From Costus lasius (lineage: Eukaryota > Streptophyta > Magnoliopsida > Zingiberales > Costaceae), in NCBI GenBank assembly GCA_027563935.2, contig CM050449.1, positions 85,777,178 to 85,841,177 of the forward strand: a DNA stretch of 64,000 nucleotides. The letters are read 5' to 3'. Under the pieces are notes generated by a model. The model saw nothing but the letters and a program-made list of their open reading frames with translations, ran no database searches and had not been told where the DNA came from. Positions 46,265 through 57,953 of the stretch are shown piece by piece (position 1 is the first letter of the stretch; the number at the start of each line of letters is the position of its first letter). Position numbers and translations under genes: made by a program.

Positions 46265-47300
46265 ATCATGGTTCATCAAAGTAAAATTTTTCCTTTTCTT
46301 TAATCTGCTCCTCTTGATAATAATGTTTCAACCTTTGACCATTAACTTTAAAATCTACTGTTTCCTCACTCCATATGTCCACAGCTCCGTAGGGATAAGT
46401 TTTCTTCACTTGAAAAGGCCAAGACCATCAAGACTTGAGTTTTCTAAGAAAAAGCCTCAATCTAGAATTAAATAAAAGAACAAAGTCACCTGGTTGGAAT
46501 TCCCTTCTGAAAATATGTCGATCATGCCATCTTTTAGTTCTCTCCTTATAAATTTTCACATTTTCATATGTAGAGAGTTTAATCTTATCTAGCTCGTTCA
46601 ACTGTAACCTCTGTTTTTCACCCGCGTTCTTTAAGTCAAAATTGAGTGCTTTGATTGCCTAGAACGCCTTATGTTCAAGCTCTACAGGTAGATGACAAGA
46701 TTTTCCGTAAACCAATTGAAAGGAAGACATACCCATTGGTGTTTTAAAAGCAGTCCGATAGGCCCACAGTGCATCATCAAGTTTGAATGCCCAATCTTTC
46801 CTGGTGCGTGACATTGTCTTTTCTAAAATCCCTTATATTTCTCTGTTTGATATCTCAACTTGTCCACTGGTTTGGGGGTGATAAGGTGTTGCAACTCTAT
46901 GATTAACCCCATACTTTCTAAGCAAGGCTGAGAACTTATGCTCTATAAAATGTGAGCCTCCATCACTAATCACTACTCGGGGTGTCCTAAACCTTGGAAA
47001 GATAACTTTTTTGAACAGTTTAACAACAACTATGAAATCATTAGTAGGAGAAGCAAGAGCCTCAACCCACTTTGAAACATAATCAACTGCCACAAGAATG
47101 TATTTGTTTACTCCAGATGATGGAAAAGGTCCCATGAAGTCAATCCCCCAAACATCAAATATCTCAACCTCATGAATATTGGACAGTGGCATCTCATGTC
47201 TTCTATTAATGTTACCTATCTTCTGATACCTATCACAAGATGAAACAAAGTTTCTAGCATCTATAAAGATTGAAGGCTAGTAAAATCCTAATTGTAACAC
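46265..47300 (-). pseudogene. Athila-like integrase (F)
   Basis: Zinc-binding remnant ([12 protein letters not shown], near 47250; second Cys of the pair replaced) and catalytic core with [10 protein letters not shown] (first Asp, about 47140), [10 protein letters not shown] (second Asp) and [18 protein letters not shown], where the expected catalytic Glu block is kept. The C-terminal part ([30 protein letters not shown]) continues with stops at 46834 and elsewhere, and ends near 46265 with the sequence EKFYFDEP. Integrase joins element cDNA to the chromosome. Stops and frame breaks make this copy inactive. Confidence 0.9.
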
Positions 47301-48268
47301 CTTGAAAGCAATTTTCTTAGTACCGGCATGACCACCATAAGAGGATCCATGACATTGAAACTATATATCTATGATTTCCTCCTCCGGTACACATCTTCTA
47401 AAAAAGCCATCTGCATATCTTCTAAACACATAACGCTCATCCCAAAAATAGTGTTTCACCTCAGCTAAGATTCTCTTCCTTTTTTGGTAATTCAAATTAG
47501 GAGGAAAAATATTAGCTACAAGGTAATTCACTATGTCAGCATACTAAGGGGCTCTGATTTGTTCAATGGTCAAGAGGTGTTCCTCAGGGAAGGAATCATT
47601 GATTACATCAATCTTTTCAGTATTCACCATTATCCTGAAACATGATCTGCAATAAAGTTCTATGATCCCTTTTTATCTTTAATTTCCAAATCAAAGTCCT
47701 GCAAGAGTAAAATCCATCTGAGCAAGCGTGGTTTACTATCCTTTTTCTACATTAAGTATCTCACAGCTGCATGATTAGTGTACACCACCACTTTGGAATT
47801 AATCAAATATGATCTAAACTTATCAAAGGCAAACACTATGGCTAAAAGTTCATTTTTAGTGGTGGTGTAATTTCTCTGTGTCTCATCCAAAGTCCTGCTA
47901 GCATAATGAATAACATAAGGTTTTTTCTCCTTTCTCTGTCCCAAAACTGCTCCTATTGCATAATCATTGGCATCACACATGAGCTCAAAAGGCAAATCCT
48001 AGTCTGGAGGCTGAATGATAGGTGCTGAAACTAATGCTTTCTTTAATTCCTGAAAAGCAGATAAACAATCCTCATCAAAAGAAAATTTAACATCTTTACA
48101 AAGTAAATTTGTAAGAGGTCTAGCAAGTTTAGAGAAATCCTTGATGAATCGCCAGTAGAATCCTACATATCCTTGAAAGCTTCGGACCTCCTTTACTGTA
48201 GTGGGCGGTTCTAATTTCTCTATCACCTCAACCTTGGCTTTATCAACTTCAATTTCTCTCTCTGACAT
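47301..48268 (-). pseudogene. Athila-like RT connection and RNase H (F)
   Basis: 48268-47999 encodes the RT thumb/connection (VEVIEKLEPPTTVKEVRSF, FSKLARPLTNLL). RNase H follows from 47995: FELMCDANDYAIGAVLGQ (catalytic Asp), VIHYASRTLDETQRNYTTTK plus NELLAIVFA (Glu), and VVYTNHAAVRYLM (Asp replaced by Asn: YTNH for the usual YTDH). 47746-47301 is the decayed RNase H end and integrase linker, with stops. Normally this degrades the RNA strand during cDNA synthesis. Confidence 0.88.
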
Positions 48269-48751
48269 TTTTCCCAGTTAAGCACAAGGTTAGTTTCTTC
48301 ACACCGCTGCAAGACTCTAGATAAGTTAGCCAAATAGTCATCAAAAGAAGAACCATATATAGAGAAATCATCCATAAAGTCTTCAATAAAATCAGAAAAA
48401 ATGGCCATCATACATCTCTGAAAAGTAGCAGGTGCATTACATAGACCAAAAGACATTATCCTATATGCAAAAGTACCATACGGGCAAGTGAAAGTGGTCT
48501 TATCTTGGTCATCAGGATTTATAGGAATTTGGAAAAATCCAGAGTTTCCATCTAAGAAACAAAAGTGAGAATGGTTTGCAAGCCTCAATAAAAGGTAAGG
48601 GAAAATGGTCCTTCCTAGTAGTAGCATTCAATTTTCTATAATCTATGCACATGCGCCAACTAGTTATAGTTCTAATAGGAAATAATTCATTGTCTTTATT
48701 TTTCATGACAGTTACCCCTCCTTTCTTAGGAACACAATATACAGGACTTAC
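48269..48751 (-). pseudogene. Athila-like reverse transcriptase core (F)
   Basis: CVPKKGGVTVM, then WRMCIDYRKLNATTRKDHFP (48660-48600), a frameshift around 48580-48540, then FCFLDGNSGFFQIPINPDD, YGTFAYRIMSFGLCNAPATF and the active-site block EDFMDDFSIYGSSFDD (about 48390-48340), the FMDD form common in Athila. The expected LDGYSGF reads LDGNSGF. The frame is shifted once and the end is altered (NWEKCQREKLK), so it is not translatable as one protein. Confidence 0.9.
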
Positions 48752-49474
48752 TCATTTACTATCAGAGATAGGATAGATAATACCTGCATCATGTAGTTTC
48801 AAAACCTCCTTTTTCACAACTTCTTTCATAAAGGGGTTAAGTCTCCTTTGAAAATCTGCATGTGGCTTGTGTTCCTCTTCCATCAAGATCCTGTGCATAC
48901 AAAAAGAAGGGTTAATTCCCTTTAAATCATCAATTGTGTACCCAATTACCTTTCTATGAATCCTTAATTCTTTGAGAAGCAAATCTGTTTCCCTTTTTCC
49001 AAGCTGTGCATCAACAATAACAGGGTAAGTAGAATCAGGACCAAGAAATTCATAACAAAGGTTATCAGGTAAAGCTTTAAGTTCTACTTTAGGAGCTTTC
49101 CTTTCTTCACTCTTTTCATTATCACAAGAATAATTCATCAATTTCAGAGTTGGTCTCTACCTTAAGATCAAGAGCAGAATCTAAATCAGAACCAATTTCA
49201 GAGGTTTCAACAAATAAATCATTAAGATCATAGACAATGTCATCTAAAGCATGTACACTACAGCAAGATCCTGCATTTGAAGGGTTTTTCATGGCTTCAT
49301 TCAAGTCATACTCAATTCTTTCATCCCCAATGTTAAGTGTAAACTTACCGTTCTTTACGTCAATAAGTGCTCCTACAGTGGCTAAGAACGGTCTACCAAG
49401 TATGATGGGGATTCTTGTCCATGATTCCAGTGGCTAAGAACGGTCTACCAAGTATGATAGACACATCTTCAAGA
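48752..49474 (-). pseudogene. Athila-like protease end and protease-RT linker (F)
   Basis: It starts right at the C2 insertion (LEDVSIILGRP, 49474-49445), the end of the retropepsin domain that began at 60304. A 52-bp tandem duplication (49377-49458) repeats ILGRPFLAT and shifts the frame. The linker follows: GALIDVKNGKFTLNIG, an acidic stretch, and the typical pre-RT block (ELKALPDNLCYEFLG, RRLNPFMKEVVKKEVLKL). A stop near 48750 precedes the RT. Confidence 0.85.
49377..49458 (-). repeat. 52-bp tandem duplication in F protease
   Basis: A 30-bp segment (49377-49406) recurs at 49429-49458 with 22 bases between. 52 is not a multiple of three, so it breaks the frame at the ILGRPFLAT block. Confidence 0.92.
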
Positions 49475-51455
49475 TGTTGGGAAACCCCGGGAACATTTTA
49501 CAATTTTCAGAGTTATAGACATACATTTTTCGCAGCGGAAGAATGTCCCCAAAACAGGTCGGTCCCAAAAACCCAGTGAAGATCGCAAGCAAGGGAGTCA
49601 ACACGATGAGTTAGGAAATACCTTAGAGCAAGATGAGGTCGATGTCGTGATAGGCGCCCAAGCGTGCGCCCTCTGCAGTCTCACACACACGGATCCCTCG
49701 ACTCCTCTTCTTCCACGCCCGGTGCTAGCCTCGGGAAGAAGATCCAAGCCTTGTGCTCCTTCTTCAAAGTATGCGCCACCTCCAAGGTAGATGCGCCAAA
49801 GATGAAGAAGGATGAGGGAGAGGGAAACCGCCAAGCATCAAGTTCCTTGCGTCAAGAGAGAAGGAAGAAGCTTGCGGCTAGGGTTTGGAAGGAAGAAGAA
49901 GATGCGCCACTTCTTGATGTTGTCGCCCTTCAAGCCCTTGCTTTCGCCCCTCCTCTTGTTGTCACGCCTCTAAGAATTGTAACAAATAAGAGGGGGCGGC
50001 TAGGGTCACTTATATAGAGCTAGAGGCGGTTAGGGCAAGGGTTGAGATCATGACAAGTGTATGGCTTGGATGAGAAGGTTTGAGGTAAGGAAAGTCTCCA
50101 AGACTTTACCATAAACCTCATTCAACCTTTTCATAAGCTACCAAGCCTTGCCTTGTGCACCAAGGCCTAGCCTTGCGCCCCAAGCAATGCCTTAATGCAT
50201 TCACACTATCAATGGGAGAGGGCTAGGCGCATAAAGCTTCCTTAATGAAGCAAATTTGCCATCCAAACCCCATTATGCCCCCTAGGCGCCAATGGGCTTG
50301 GCTTCCTCCCCATTATACCCTTTTAGCCTATTGCCTCTTCATGACAACTTATTATTGGGCCTCATTGGATAATGAGCTAGCCCAAACTTCATTACATGGG
50401 TTGATTAAGCACTTGGATCCAATCCAATGCAACCCTAATCCAAATGTGACCAACCATGGTCAAATACGGGTCAACCTGCCAAAATTGAAGTTTGGCTCCA
50501 ATAATATTCTTCCATCTCATCAGGTCCATTGGCGCTGATGAAATCTCCCAATTAGATCCGAGTTATCCAATAACTCGATCATAAGGCTTCCCGATCAATA
50601 CGAGAACTCAAGTATCAAGGTGTGCGACCCTGTAGGTCCCTCTGACGCTGGCAGTGCTGACCAGAGGTCATCACAAGCAGTGAGTGGCACCTAGCAGTGC
50701 ATCGCTGCTACCCAGGTCATCGGAATGGATATCGACATCGACATCCCCATCATTGCAACTAGGTACAGATGCATTACAGTCTCTTTGCCGAACTGATATC
50801 CGATTGGACAAGTGTGTCACCACTTGTTTTCATCCAATCACATGGTTATGACTAAAACAGGTTCTTACCTGGGTATGGCCATACACTCTCAGTCATAGAA
50901 CCATAGAGGAGCTCCATGGATATCATACTTCCCTAAGGAAGGGGCAAATCCTATGTTTGTCCATTGACCTTCTCATATGGGTCGTGACATGCTCAATGAC
51001 AGCCGTTATGACCTCCCAACTACGGCGAGGTGTTATGTTGTATCAAAGCAAGTCCCTAACCATATAGAATGGTCAATGACCTCAAGTCAAGGGATCAATG
51101 CATCTCCTGTCACTTGTGAGGATAACTCATGACACCAAGTCATAGCCTCACAGCGGGTCTATCCAGTATATCCTCCAATGATATACCCATGTTTTTGCAT
51201 TAGCACCACGTGCCTAACCAGCCCACATACCAGTCTCACAAGTACCAGAGCTATCCCATATCCACTCAGGTACATCGACTAGGGACAATCATTTGAGCAC
51301 AGATCCAATCTGTCTCCAGGGACATTATCATGTAAGTACACAATCGCAGGTGTAGACAAACAATGATAACGACTATGCCAGAAAGATATATGAATATCAG
51401 AGTTAAGTAGTACAAAGATTGACCAAAACTAGGTCCTAGGGCATATACACCAACA
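49475..51455 (-). repeat. 3' LTR of copia C2
   Basis: 1981 bp, plus-strand TGTTGGGAAACC...CACCAACA. TATA-type sequence (sense CTATATAAG) at about 50009-50017. Most differences from the 5' LTR that I noted are C/T or G/A transitions, as expected from methylated cytosines. Confidence 0.97.
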
Positions 51456-51470
51456 ATCTCCCACTTGCAC
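51456..51470 (-). promoter_or_regulatory. Polypurine tract of copia C2
   Basis: Sense GTGCAAGTGGGAGAT directly before the 3' LTR; primer site for plus-strand DNA. Confidence 0.85.
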
Positions 51471-51476
51471 TAAGAC

Positions 51477-52137
51477 CTAGAGGTTGAGCAACCTCAACCC
51501 CATATCTCTAGTATGACCATCATGCTTCTGCTGCGCCAAAGCCTTGGTCAGTGGGTCGGCTAGATTGCTCTCTGTGTCAACTCTGCTAATCTTGACATCA
51601 CCTCGATCAATGATCTCTCTAATCAGGCGAAATCTCCTGAGTATGTGTTTGGACCTTTGATGAGACCATGGTTCCTTAACATGTGCAGTTCCCTTTGGTG
51701 TCATACTAGAGCTCAATGGGATCCATTGCACTTGGAACCACCTGAAGTTCAGAAAAGAACTTCCTGATCCAAACGGCTTCATTGGCTGCCTCAGAAGCAA
51801 CCACATACTCAGCTTCGGTTGTAGAACTAGCTATGGTGGATTGCTTGAAGCTCTTCCAGCATACAACACCTCCAACCATCTTAAACAAATAGCTGGTTTG
51901 TGATCTGAAGTCATCAGGATCAGACTGGAATGACTCATCAGTGAAGCCCTGCACACCGAGCTCCTCCAGTCCCCGTAGACCATGTAGAATAAATCCTTAG
52001 TCCTTTTAGGATACTCAAGGATATTCTTTACAGCCACCCAGTGCTGCAGACCTGGATTGGATTGGTATCGGCTGGTTATGCTCATAGCATATTCCACATT
52101 TGGTCTAGTACACAACATTGCATACATGATCGATCCT
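51477..52137 (-). pseudogene. copia RT end and RNase H (C2)
   Basis: GSIMYAMLCTRPNVEYAM (52130-52080), then RNase H: GFTDESFQSDPDD (the usual Y/F-x-D-A-D replaced), GGVVCWKSFKQSTIASSTTEAEYVVASEA and the C-terminal SRVDTESNLADPLTKAL. Two frameshifts (near 51955 and 51800) separate the pieces. Ends GLRLLNL at 51477, next to the PPT. Confidence 0.88.
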
Positions 52138-52789
52138 ACTGCCGAAGCATAGGGAATTCGACTCATGTTATCCCTCTCAGCCTGTGTTGTAGGACACTGG
52201 CCTTTTTAAGAGAGTAAGGCCATCTCTCACTGGAAGGTATCCTTTCTTGGATTGCTCCAAGTTGAACCTCTCCAGGACCTTATCAATGTGGGTACTCTGA
52301 CTAAGGGCCAGAAGCCTCTTGGATCTATCCCAATAGATCCTTACGTCCAGAATATAGGCGGCCTCCCCTAAGTCTTTCATCTCGAAACACTTCCCTAACC
52401 ATGTCTTCATAGCTTGAAGACTAGGGATGTCATTTTCGATGAGCAGTATGTCATCGACATACATGACCAGAAAAGTCACCAAGCTCCCACTGAATTTTCT
52501 GTATACACAAGCGTCATCTTCACTTTTGATAAAGCCATAATCTCTCACAGCTTCATCAAACTGAAGATTCTAACTTCGAGATGCTTGCTTTAATCCATAA
52601 ATGGATTTCTTTAGCCTGCAGACCTTACTAGCCTCTGCAGAATGGATGAAGCCATCAGGTTGTGACATATACACATCCTCAGTCAACTTCCCGTTAAGGA
52701 ACGTTGTCTTCGCATCCATCTGCCATATCTCATAGTCATGATATGCAGCTATAGCAAGCAGAATCCGAATGGATTTGATCATGGCAACT
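52138..52789 (-). pseudogene. Second copy of copia RT segment (C2, 3' copy)
   Basis: Contains AMIKSIRILLAIAAYHDYEI, FLNGKLTEDVYMSQPDG, a break at 52570-52548, and MYVDDILLIENDIP (GN changed to EN). Direct duplicate of 53325-53985 but differing by several percent, for example AKTTFLNG against VKTAFLNG. Thus the two copies probably came from different parent elements. Confidence 0.9.
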
Positions 52790-53324
52790 ACCTTCAAAGT
52801 GTTGCAATCAGGATTTTATTGGCCGACAATTTTTAAAGATGCTAGAAACTTTATTTTATCTTGTGATAGATGCAGAGGACATGGAACATTAACAGAAAAC
52901 ATGAGATGCCACTATCCAATATTCTTGAGGTTGAGATATTTCATGTTTGGGGAATTGACTTCATGGGACCTTTTCTATCTTCTGGAGGCAACAAATATAT
53001 TCTTATAGTAGTAGATTATGTTTCAAAATGGGTTGAAGCTATTGCATCCCCAACCAATGATTCCAAAGTTGTGGTCAAATTATTCAAAAAAATTATCTTT
53101 CCAAGGTTTGGGACACCACGAGTTGTAATTAGTGATGGAGGCTCACACTTCATATAACACAAGTTCTCAGCTTTACTTAGAAAGTATGGAGTAAATCATA
53201 GAGTAGCTACACCTTATCATCCTCAAACAAGTGGACAGGTTGAGATATCAAATAGAGAAATAAAAGGGATTTTGGAAAAGACAGTTTCACGCACAAGGAA
53301 AGATTGGGCATTTAAACTTGATGA
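52790..53324 (+). pseudogene. Antisense Athila-type integrase fragment inside copia C2
   Basis: The plus strand encodes [29 protein letters not shown] (zinc domain), [20 protein letters not shown] (first catalytic Asp), [11 protein letters not shown], a stop at 53155, then [20 protein letters not shown] and FKLDDAL. It is homologous to F integrase (46833-47280) but differs at about a dozen residues in 120, so it is not a simple copy of it. It lies opposite to the copia sense strand. Both junctions fall in short overlaps (about 3-4 nt; ACT and CTA). Confidence 0.92.
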
Positions 53325-53985
53325 CGCACTACTGCCGATGCATAGGGAATTCGACTCATGTTATCCCTCTCAGCCTGTGTTGTAGGACACTGGCTCTTTG
53401 AGAGAGTAAGGCCATCTCTCACTGGAAGGTATCCTTTCTTGGATTGCTCCAAGTTGAACCTCTCCAGGACCTTATCAATATGGGTACTCTGACTAAGGGC
53501 CAAGAGCCTCTTGGATCTATCCCGGTAGATCCTCACGCCTAGAATGTAGGCGGCCTCCCCTAAGTCCTTCATCTCGAAACACTTCTCTAACCATGTCTTC
53601 ACAGCTTGAAGACTAGGGATGTCGTTTCCGATGAGCAGTATGTCATCGACATACATGACCAGAAAAGTCACCAAGCTCCCACTGAATTTTCTGTATACAC
53701 AGGCGTCATCTTCACTTTTGATAAAGCCATAATCTCTCACGGCTTCATCAAATCAAAGATTCCAACTTCGAGATGCTTGCTTTAATTCATAAATGGGTTT
53801 CTTTAGCCTGCAGACCTTACTAGCCTCTGCAGGATGGATGAAGCCATCAGGTTGTGACATATACACATCCTCAGTTAGCTTCCCGTTAAGGAACGCTGTC
53901 TTCACATCCATCTGCCATATCTCATAGTCATGATATGAAGCTATAGCAAGCAGAATCCGAATGGATTTGATCATGGCAACTGGCG
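53325..53985 (-). pseudogene. First copy of copia RT segment (C2, 5' copy)
   Basis: The palm with FLVMYVDDILLIGNDIP, then FEMKDLGEAAYILGVRI, KRLLALSQSTHIDKVLERF and [13 protein letters not shown], where the gypsy fragment begins. The upstream part (53985-53753) is the end of the integrase-RT frame; a small break at 53741-53752 (after ELKQASRSWN) separates the two. Confidence 0.9.
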
Positions 53986-55531
53986 AGAAGGTTTCATCAT
54001 AGTCCACCCCGTGGACTTGTTTAAATCCTTTAGCCACTAGTCTACCCTTATAGGTAACTATTTTGCCATCCATGTCTATCTTCCTCATGAAGACCCATTT
54101 ACACCCTATGGGTTTTACCCCATCAGGCAGCTCAACCAAATTCCAGACTTGGTTAGCCGACATGGAATCCATTTCGGATCGCATGGCATCAAGCCATCTC
54201 TCGGAGTCCGGTCTACTGACCGCCTCATCATAGGTTCTGGGTTCATTCTTAATGATGAAGATCTCGTCGTGTTGGGTCGACAGTGACCCATACCTCTCAG
54301 GTGCACGACGAATCCTCCCAAACCTATGTGGAACCTGTGTCTGAGCCTCAGGTTGTTCAGCAACCGGTGCAGGTGGCTCAGATTCCATCTCTTTGTCTTG
54401 TGGTTGCACTTGGTCCTCATCCAAGTCAAACATCCTCCCACTAACTTCTTTCATGAGAAATTCTTTCTCTAGAAAGACAGCGCCCCGAGCAACAAAAACT
54501 TTGTTCTCGGTTGGGACATAGAAGTAGTATCCTTTAGTTTCCTTAGGATACCCCACAAACACACATTTATCAGATCTAGGTTCTAGCTTGCTAGAATCCT
54601 GACGTTTGACATAAGCCTTACATCCCCAGATCCTGATAAAAGTGAGATTAGGGCGTCTCCTACTCCATACCTCGTATGGAATCTTTGAGACACTCTTAGA
54701 TGGAATATTATTCAATATTAGAGAAGTTGTCTCAAGTGCATGTCCCCAGAATGAGGGAGGTAGAGTTGCATGACTCATCATAGATCGAACCATGTCCAAC
54801 AAAGTTCGATTTCTCCTTTCAGACACATCATTCCATTGAGGTGTTCTAGGAGGAGTAAGTTGGGATATGATCCCACACTCTCTCAGATAGTCAAAGAACT
54901 CACCGCTGAGGTACTCTCCACCACGATCTGATCGAAGAGCCTTAATGGATCTACCAAGCTGGTTTTCTACTTCATGTCTAAACTCCTTAAATTTCTCAAA
55001 GGATTCAGACTTATGTCTCATCAGATAGACATAACCATATTTACTGAAGTCATCAGTAAACGCGATGAAGTAGTTGTACCTTCCTCTGGCTTGTTTATTG
55101 AAAGGCCCATACACGTCAGTATGTATGAGATTTAATAAACCTCCTGCCCTCTCACCAGTCTTGGTGAAGGGCACCTTTGTCATTTTCCCTAATAAACAAG
55201 GTTCACAAGTATCAAATTCCTCCAAGGAACTTGAATCTAACAACCCATTTGCATGGAGTTGTCGAATGCGATTCTTGTTTATATGGGCTAATCGACAATG
55301 CCGTAGGAAAGCACCAACTGAACCACTCAGTTTGGTCTTTTTATTATTTATGTTACAAATAGAGCTATCCATGTCCAAGACATGCGGACCGTTGCATAAA
55401 GTACCCTTCCCATAAAACATGTTTGCAAAAGAAAAAGAACATAAGTTCTCTTTTATTTCAAACCTGAATCCTTTCTTTGCCAAGCAAGGAGTGGATACAA
55501 TGTTTTGGTAAGGGAAGGTACATAATAGCAA
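53753..55531 (-). pseudogene. copia pre-integrase, integrase and RT N-terminus (C2), 592-codon open frame
   Basis: Longest open frame of the window. GAG-pre-integrase HHCC (H78-X4-H83 ... C109-X2-C112), integrase core with D139 (HTDVYGPF), D202 (RSDRGGEY) and E238 (VSERRNRTL), spacing 35 between D202 and E238 as in active copia integrases. Then the target-binding region with IWGCKAYVKRQD and FVGYPKETKGYYFY, a Pro/Gln-rich linker, and the RT start (GCKWVFMRKIDMDGKIVTYK, LVAKGFKQVHGVDYDETFSP, FLNGKLTEDVYMSQPDG). All integrase catalytic residues are intact. The frame ends just before the YVDD block. Met at the first residue is only the frame edge; the real product is a polyprotein cleaved by protease. 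Confidence 0.92.
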
Positions 55532-55651
55532 TTGTCTAGCTTTAACTGAAGTCCTAAAGGTAGGGAGAGAAACTCCTACAGCAACAGCAGCAACTTGTGC
55601 CCTGTTACCTATCCGTAGATCAATCTCTCTAGGCCTTACCGATCTATCCTT

Positions 55652-56306
55652 TCAGAGCCATCGCATATTTGTACAAATATGAGCTCCACATGCGGTATCC
55701 AATACCCATGTCATAGGAGTAGAAAGGTTGACTTCGGTAACACAAATACCTGAGCATGAAGACAAGGCCTTGCCTTTCTTCTCCTCATTCTGAAGTTGCA
55801 ACATGTCCTTCAACATGTGAGGTGGCCCTCCACATGAATAGCACATACTATTCCTGATCATATCCATCTTTAATTTCAGTTCCTTGGTCAAGCCTTTCGG
55901 CTCAACACACTGAATATCAACTTTAGGAGGATTGAGCTCAACCAATTCATCAAAGAGCTGCCTCAGATTAAAAATAATCTCAGAGGCACTCTTCAATTCA
56001 TATTACCCTCTAAATTCAGGTGACATGTTGGTTAGCAACCTCCAAAGTATCAACCTGATGCTTATCATAAGCATCCCTCTCAGCCGCTGAGGCCGAGCAT
56101 GGAAGTGGCTCAGGAAAAGGACACTCAAGGACACAAAGCTTTCTTTTGAGCTTGAGCACGATTCTCAAGTTCATATACCAATCCAGTAAGTTGGATCCAA
56201 CCAACTTTTCCCTTTCCAGGGTAGATCGCAGTGACCAAATGCCATTGTTTATAGCCATTATTTTACAACAACCAAGAAACAGCAGATTAGTACTACTTCG
56301 AGTCAT
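55652..56306 (-). pseudogene. copia shortened gag and protease (C2)
   Basis: 56306-56016 is the gag N-terminus (96 codons, SNLLDWYMNLRIVLKLKRK). 55996-55652 continues with IIFNLRQLFDELVELNPP, a knuckle that has only CYSCGG...H (no fourth ligand), and the protease active site WVLDTACGAHIC. The gag middle, normally some 150 residues, is absent, as in C1. An incomplete capsid suggests both copies depended on gag supplied by another element. Confidence 0.88.
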
Positions 56307-56309
56307 TTA

Positions 56310-57940
56310 AACTGGACTTGTTTTAAATGACCATGGCTCCCACTATTTTTAATCGAATTGACAACCCACAAAGTCAATCGAGAAATCCAAGATTTCCTAA
56401 TGAGATGAGATCCTCATTCCACACAGGGCTTCGCGTCCCACGAGGGTGGGATGAGATGCACAAAGTGACCCATGTTTCCTAAGGTGGGCGCGCCGGCCGA
56501 TTGCTCCAAGCAACTCCCCTTGTTGAGACAGTCTAGGCATTTCATGTCTAGCGAGGGCTGGATACAACATGAAACCCTTACCTCTCAACGATGCCTCTAG
56601 ACTTTCACCATGTGCCCAGCACATGTGAACTTCTAGTCAAGTCCATTCCTAACCGTTATGCCCAGGGCCAACGAGTTTCCTTGCGAAGGCACGCCCAGGT
56701 TAAAACTGGACTGGGGGAAACCATTGCCACCACGCACTTTCTAAAGATAAGTGGGTGTGTCCCACGAGGGTGGGAAATAATTCACAACTCCACTGATCGA
56801 TAGCTTAGTGAGGGCTACGCGTTAGAAGGCCACCAGACTTGATATTTTAATTGAGGGTTTTTGTTTAAGGTCTCATCATCTCAGTTTTATCTTATGTCTA
56901 TCATTACAGGCATACAATCTTATGGTGATAACATAATGGTAAAACATTTCAAGCATGCTTCTGCAGATAATAATAAAAGCAGTAAAGAATGATGTGATCA
57001 TATCCTATACAAGACATTGAACCAATCCATGCCATGAAATAGGTTCAACTCTTGTCCTAGAACTCAAGCCCCAAAAACTAGACCTAGCCTAGCCGACCTC
57101 TAGCTTGATCTTCAAGGTTGGCTCCAAGGTTCTTCTCTCATGGTTTAGCTCTCAAACCCTAGAGGTACACTTTAAAAGTTCCCCATAGGTTCAGCCAATG
57201 CCATGGTCTTCCTCCAAGGAAGGTGCGCCACCACGCAAGGGGCCAAGATAGCTAGCTCTCAAACCAAAAGAGGTTTGGCCAAACTTTCTTGCGCCACCAA
57301 GCAACCAAGCACCAGCTTGCATGCGCCACCTTGCATGCTTGCGCCATCAAGCAAGATGCGAGCATCAAGGTCCAAGAAGGATGCGCCTAGCTCTTAATCT
57401 TCCTCTTAATTTTTACAAAAATAATGAAAAAGATGGCACGCAGGCCGCACAAGGATACATCACAGGCATGCAAGAGGGGCTTGACTCATGATCACAACAT
57501 TATGCACAATCAAGGTATTTACTCATGCAATTCTACATGCTCATGAAAAACGTAAAATCTAAAATTTTACTTTTTCATAAAACTAGTCTCTTTTTCTCAT
57601 CTTCTTCCACAAATCTTTTGGTTTATTGCGATTTATTTTTCATGATGATTTCAGAGATCCTTTCGGCTGGCAATTTTGTCAGATCAAGAGACTTGGCCAG
57701 TCCGAAGACACAATGCCCGTCCTACTTGACAAAATTACGTACGCCTTTGATCTTTAAATCAAACAAAAAAAAAATAGTCCAAATATCCAAAAGAGATTGA
57801 GAGGATGATAGAAACAAGAAACCCTAATTTTTCTACTTTTAGAAAAATCGATTGCCATGCATCATGCTATTTACGAAAATAGAGATATGGCATGTGAGCA
57901 TGGAAGAAAAGCATAAAACATCGTTCGAGTCTTGCAAGTC
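56310..57940 (-). other. long untranslated leader of copia C2
   Basis: Colinear with 1026-2657. Contains the GCGCC/CAAGC-rich block (57200-57400) and no supported gene. Short plus-strand ORFs here are antisense to the transcript. Confidence 0.7.
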
Positions 57941-57952
57941 GCTCTGATACCA
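57941..57952 (-). promoter_or_regulatory. Primer-binding site, tRNA-iMet (C2)
   Basis: The minus strand reads TGGTATCAGAGC, an exact match to the initiator-Met complement, one base from the 5' LTR. Confidence 0.95.
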
Positions 57953-57953
57953 C

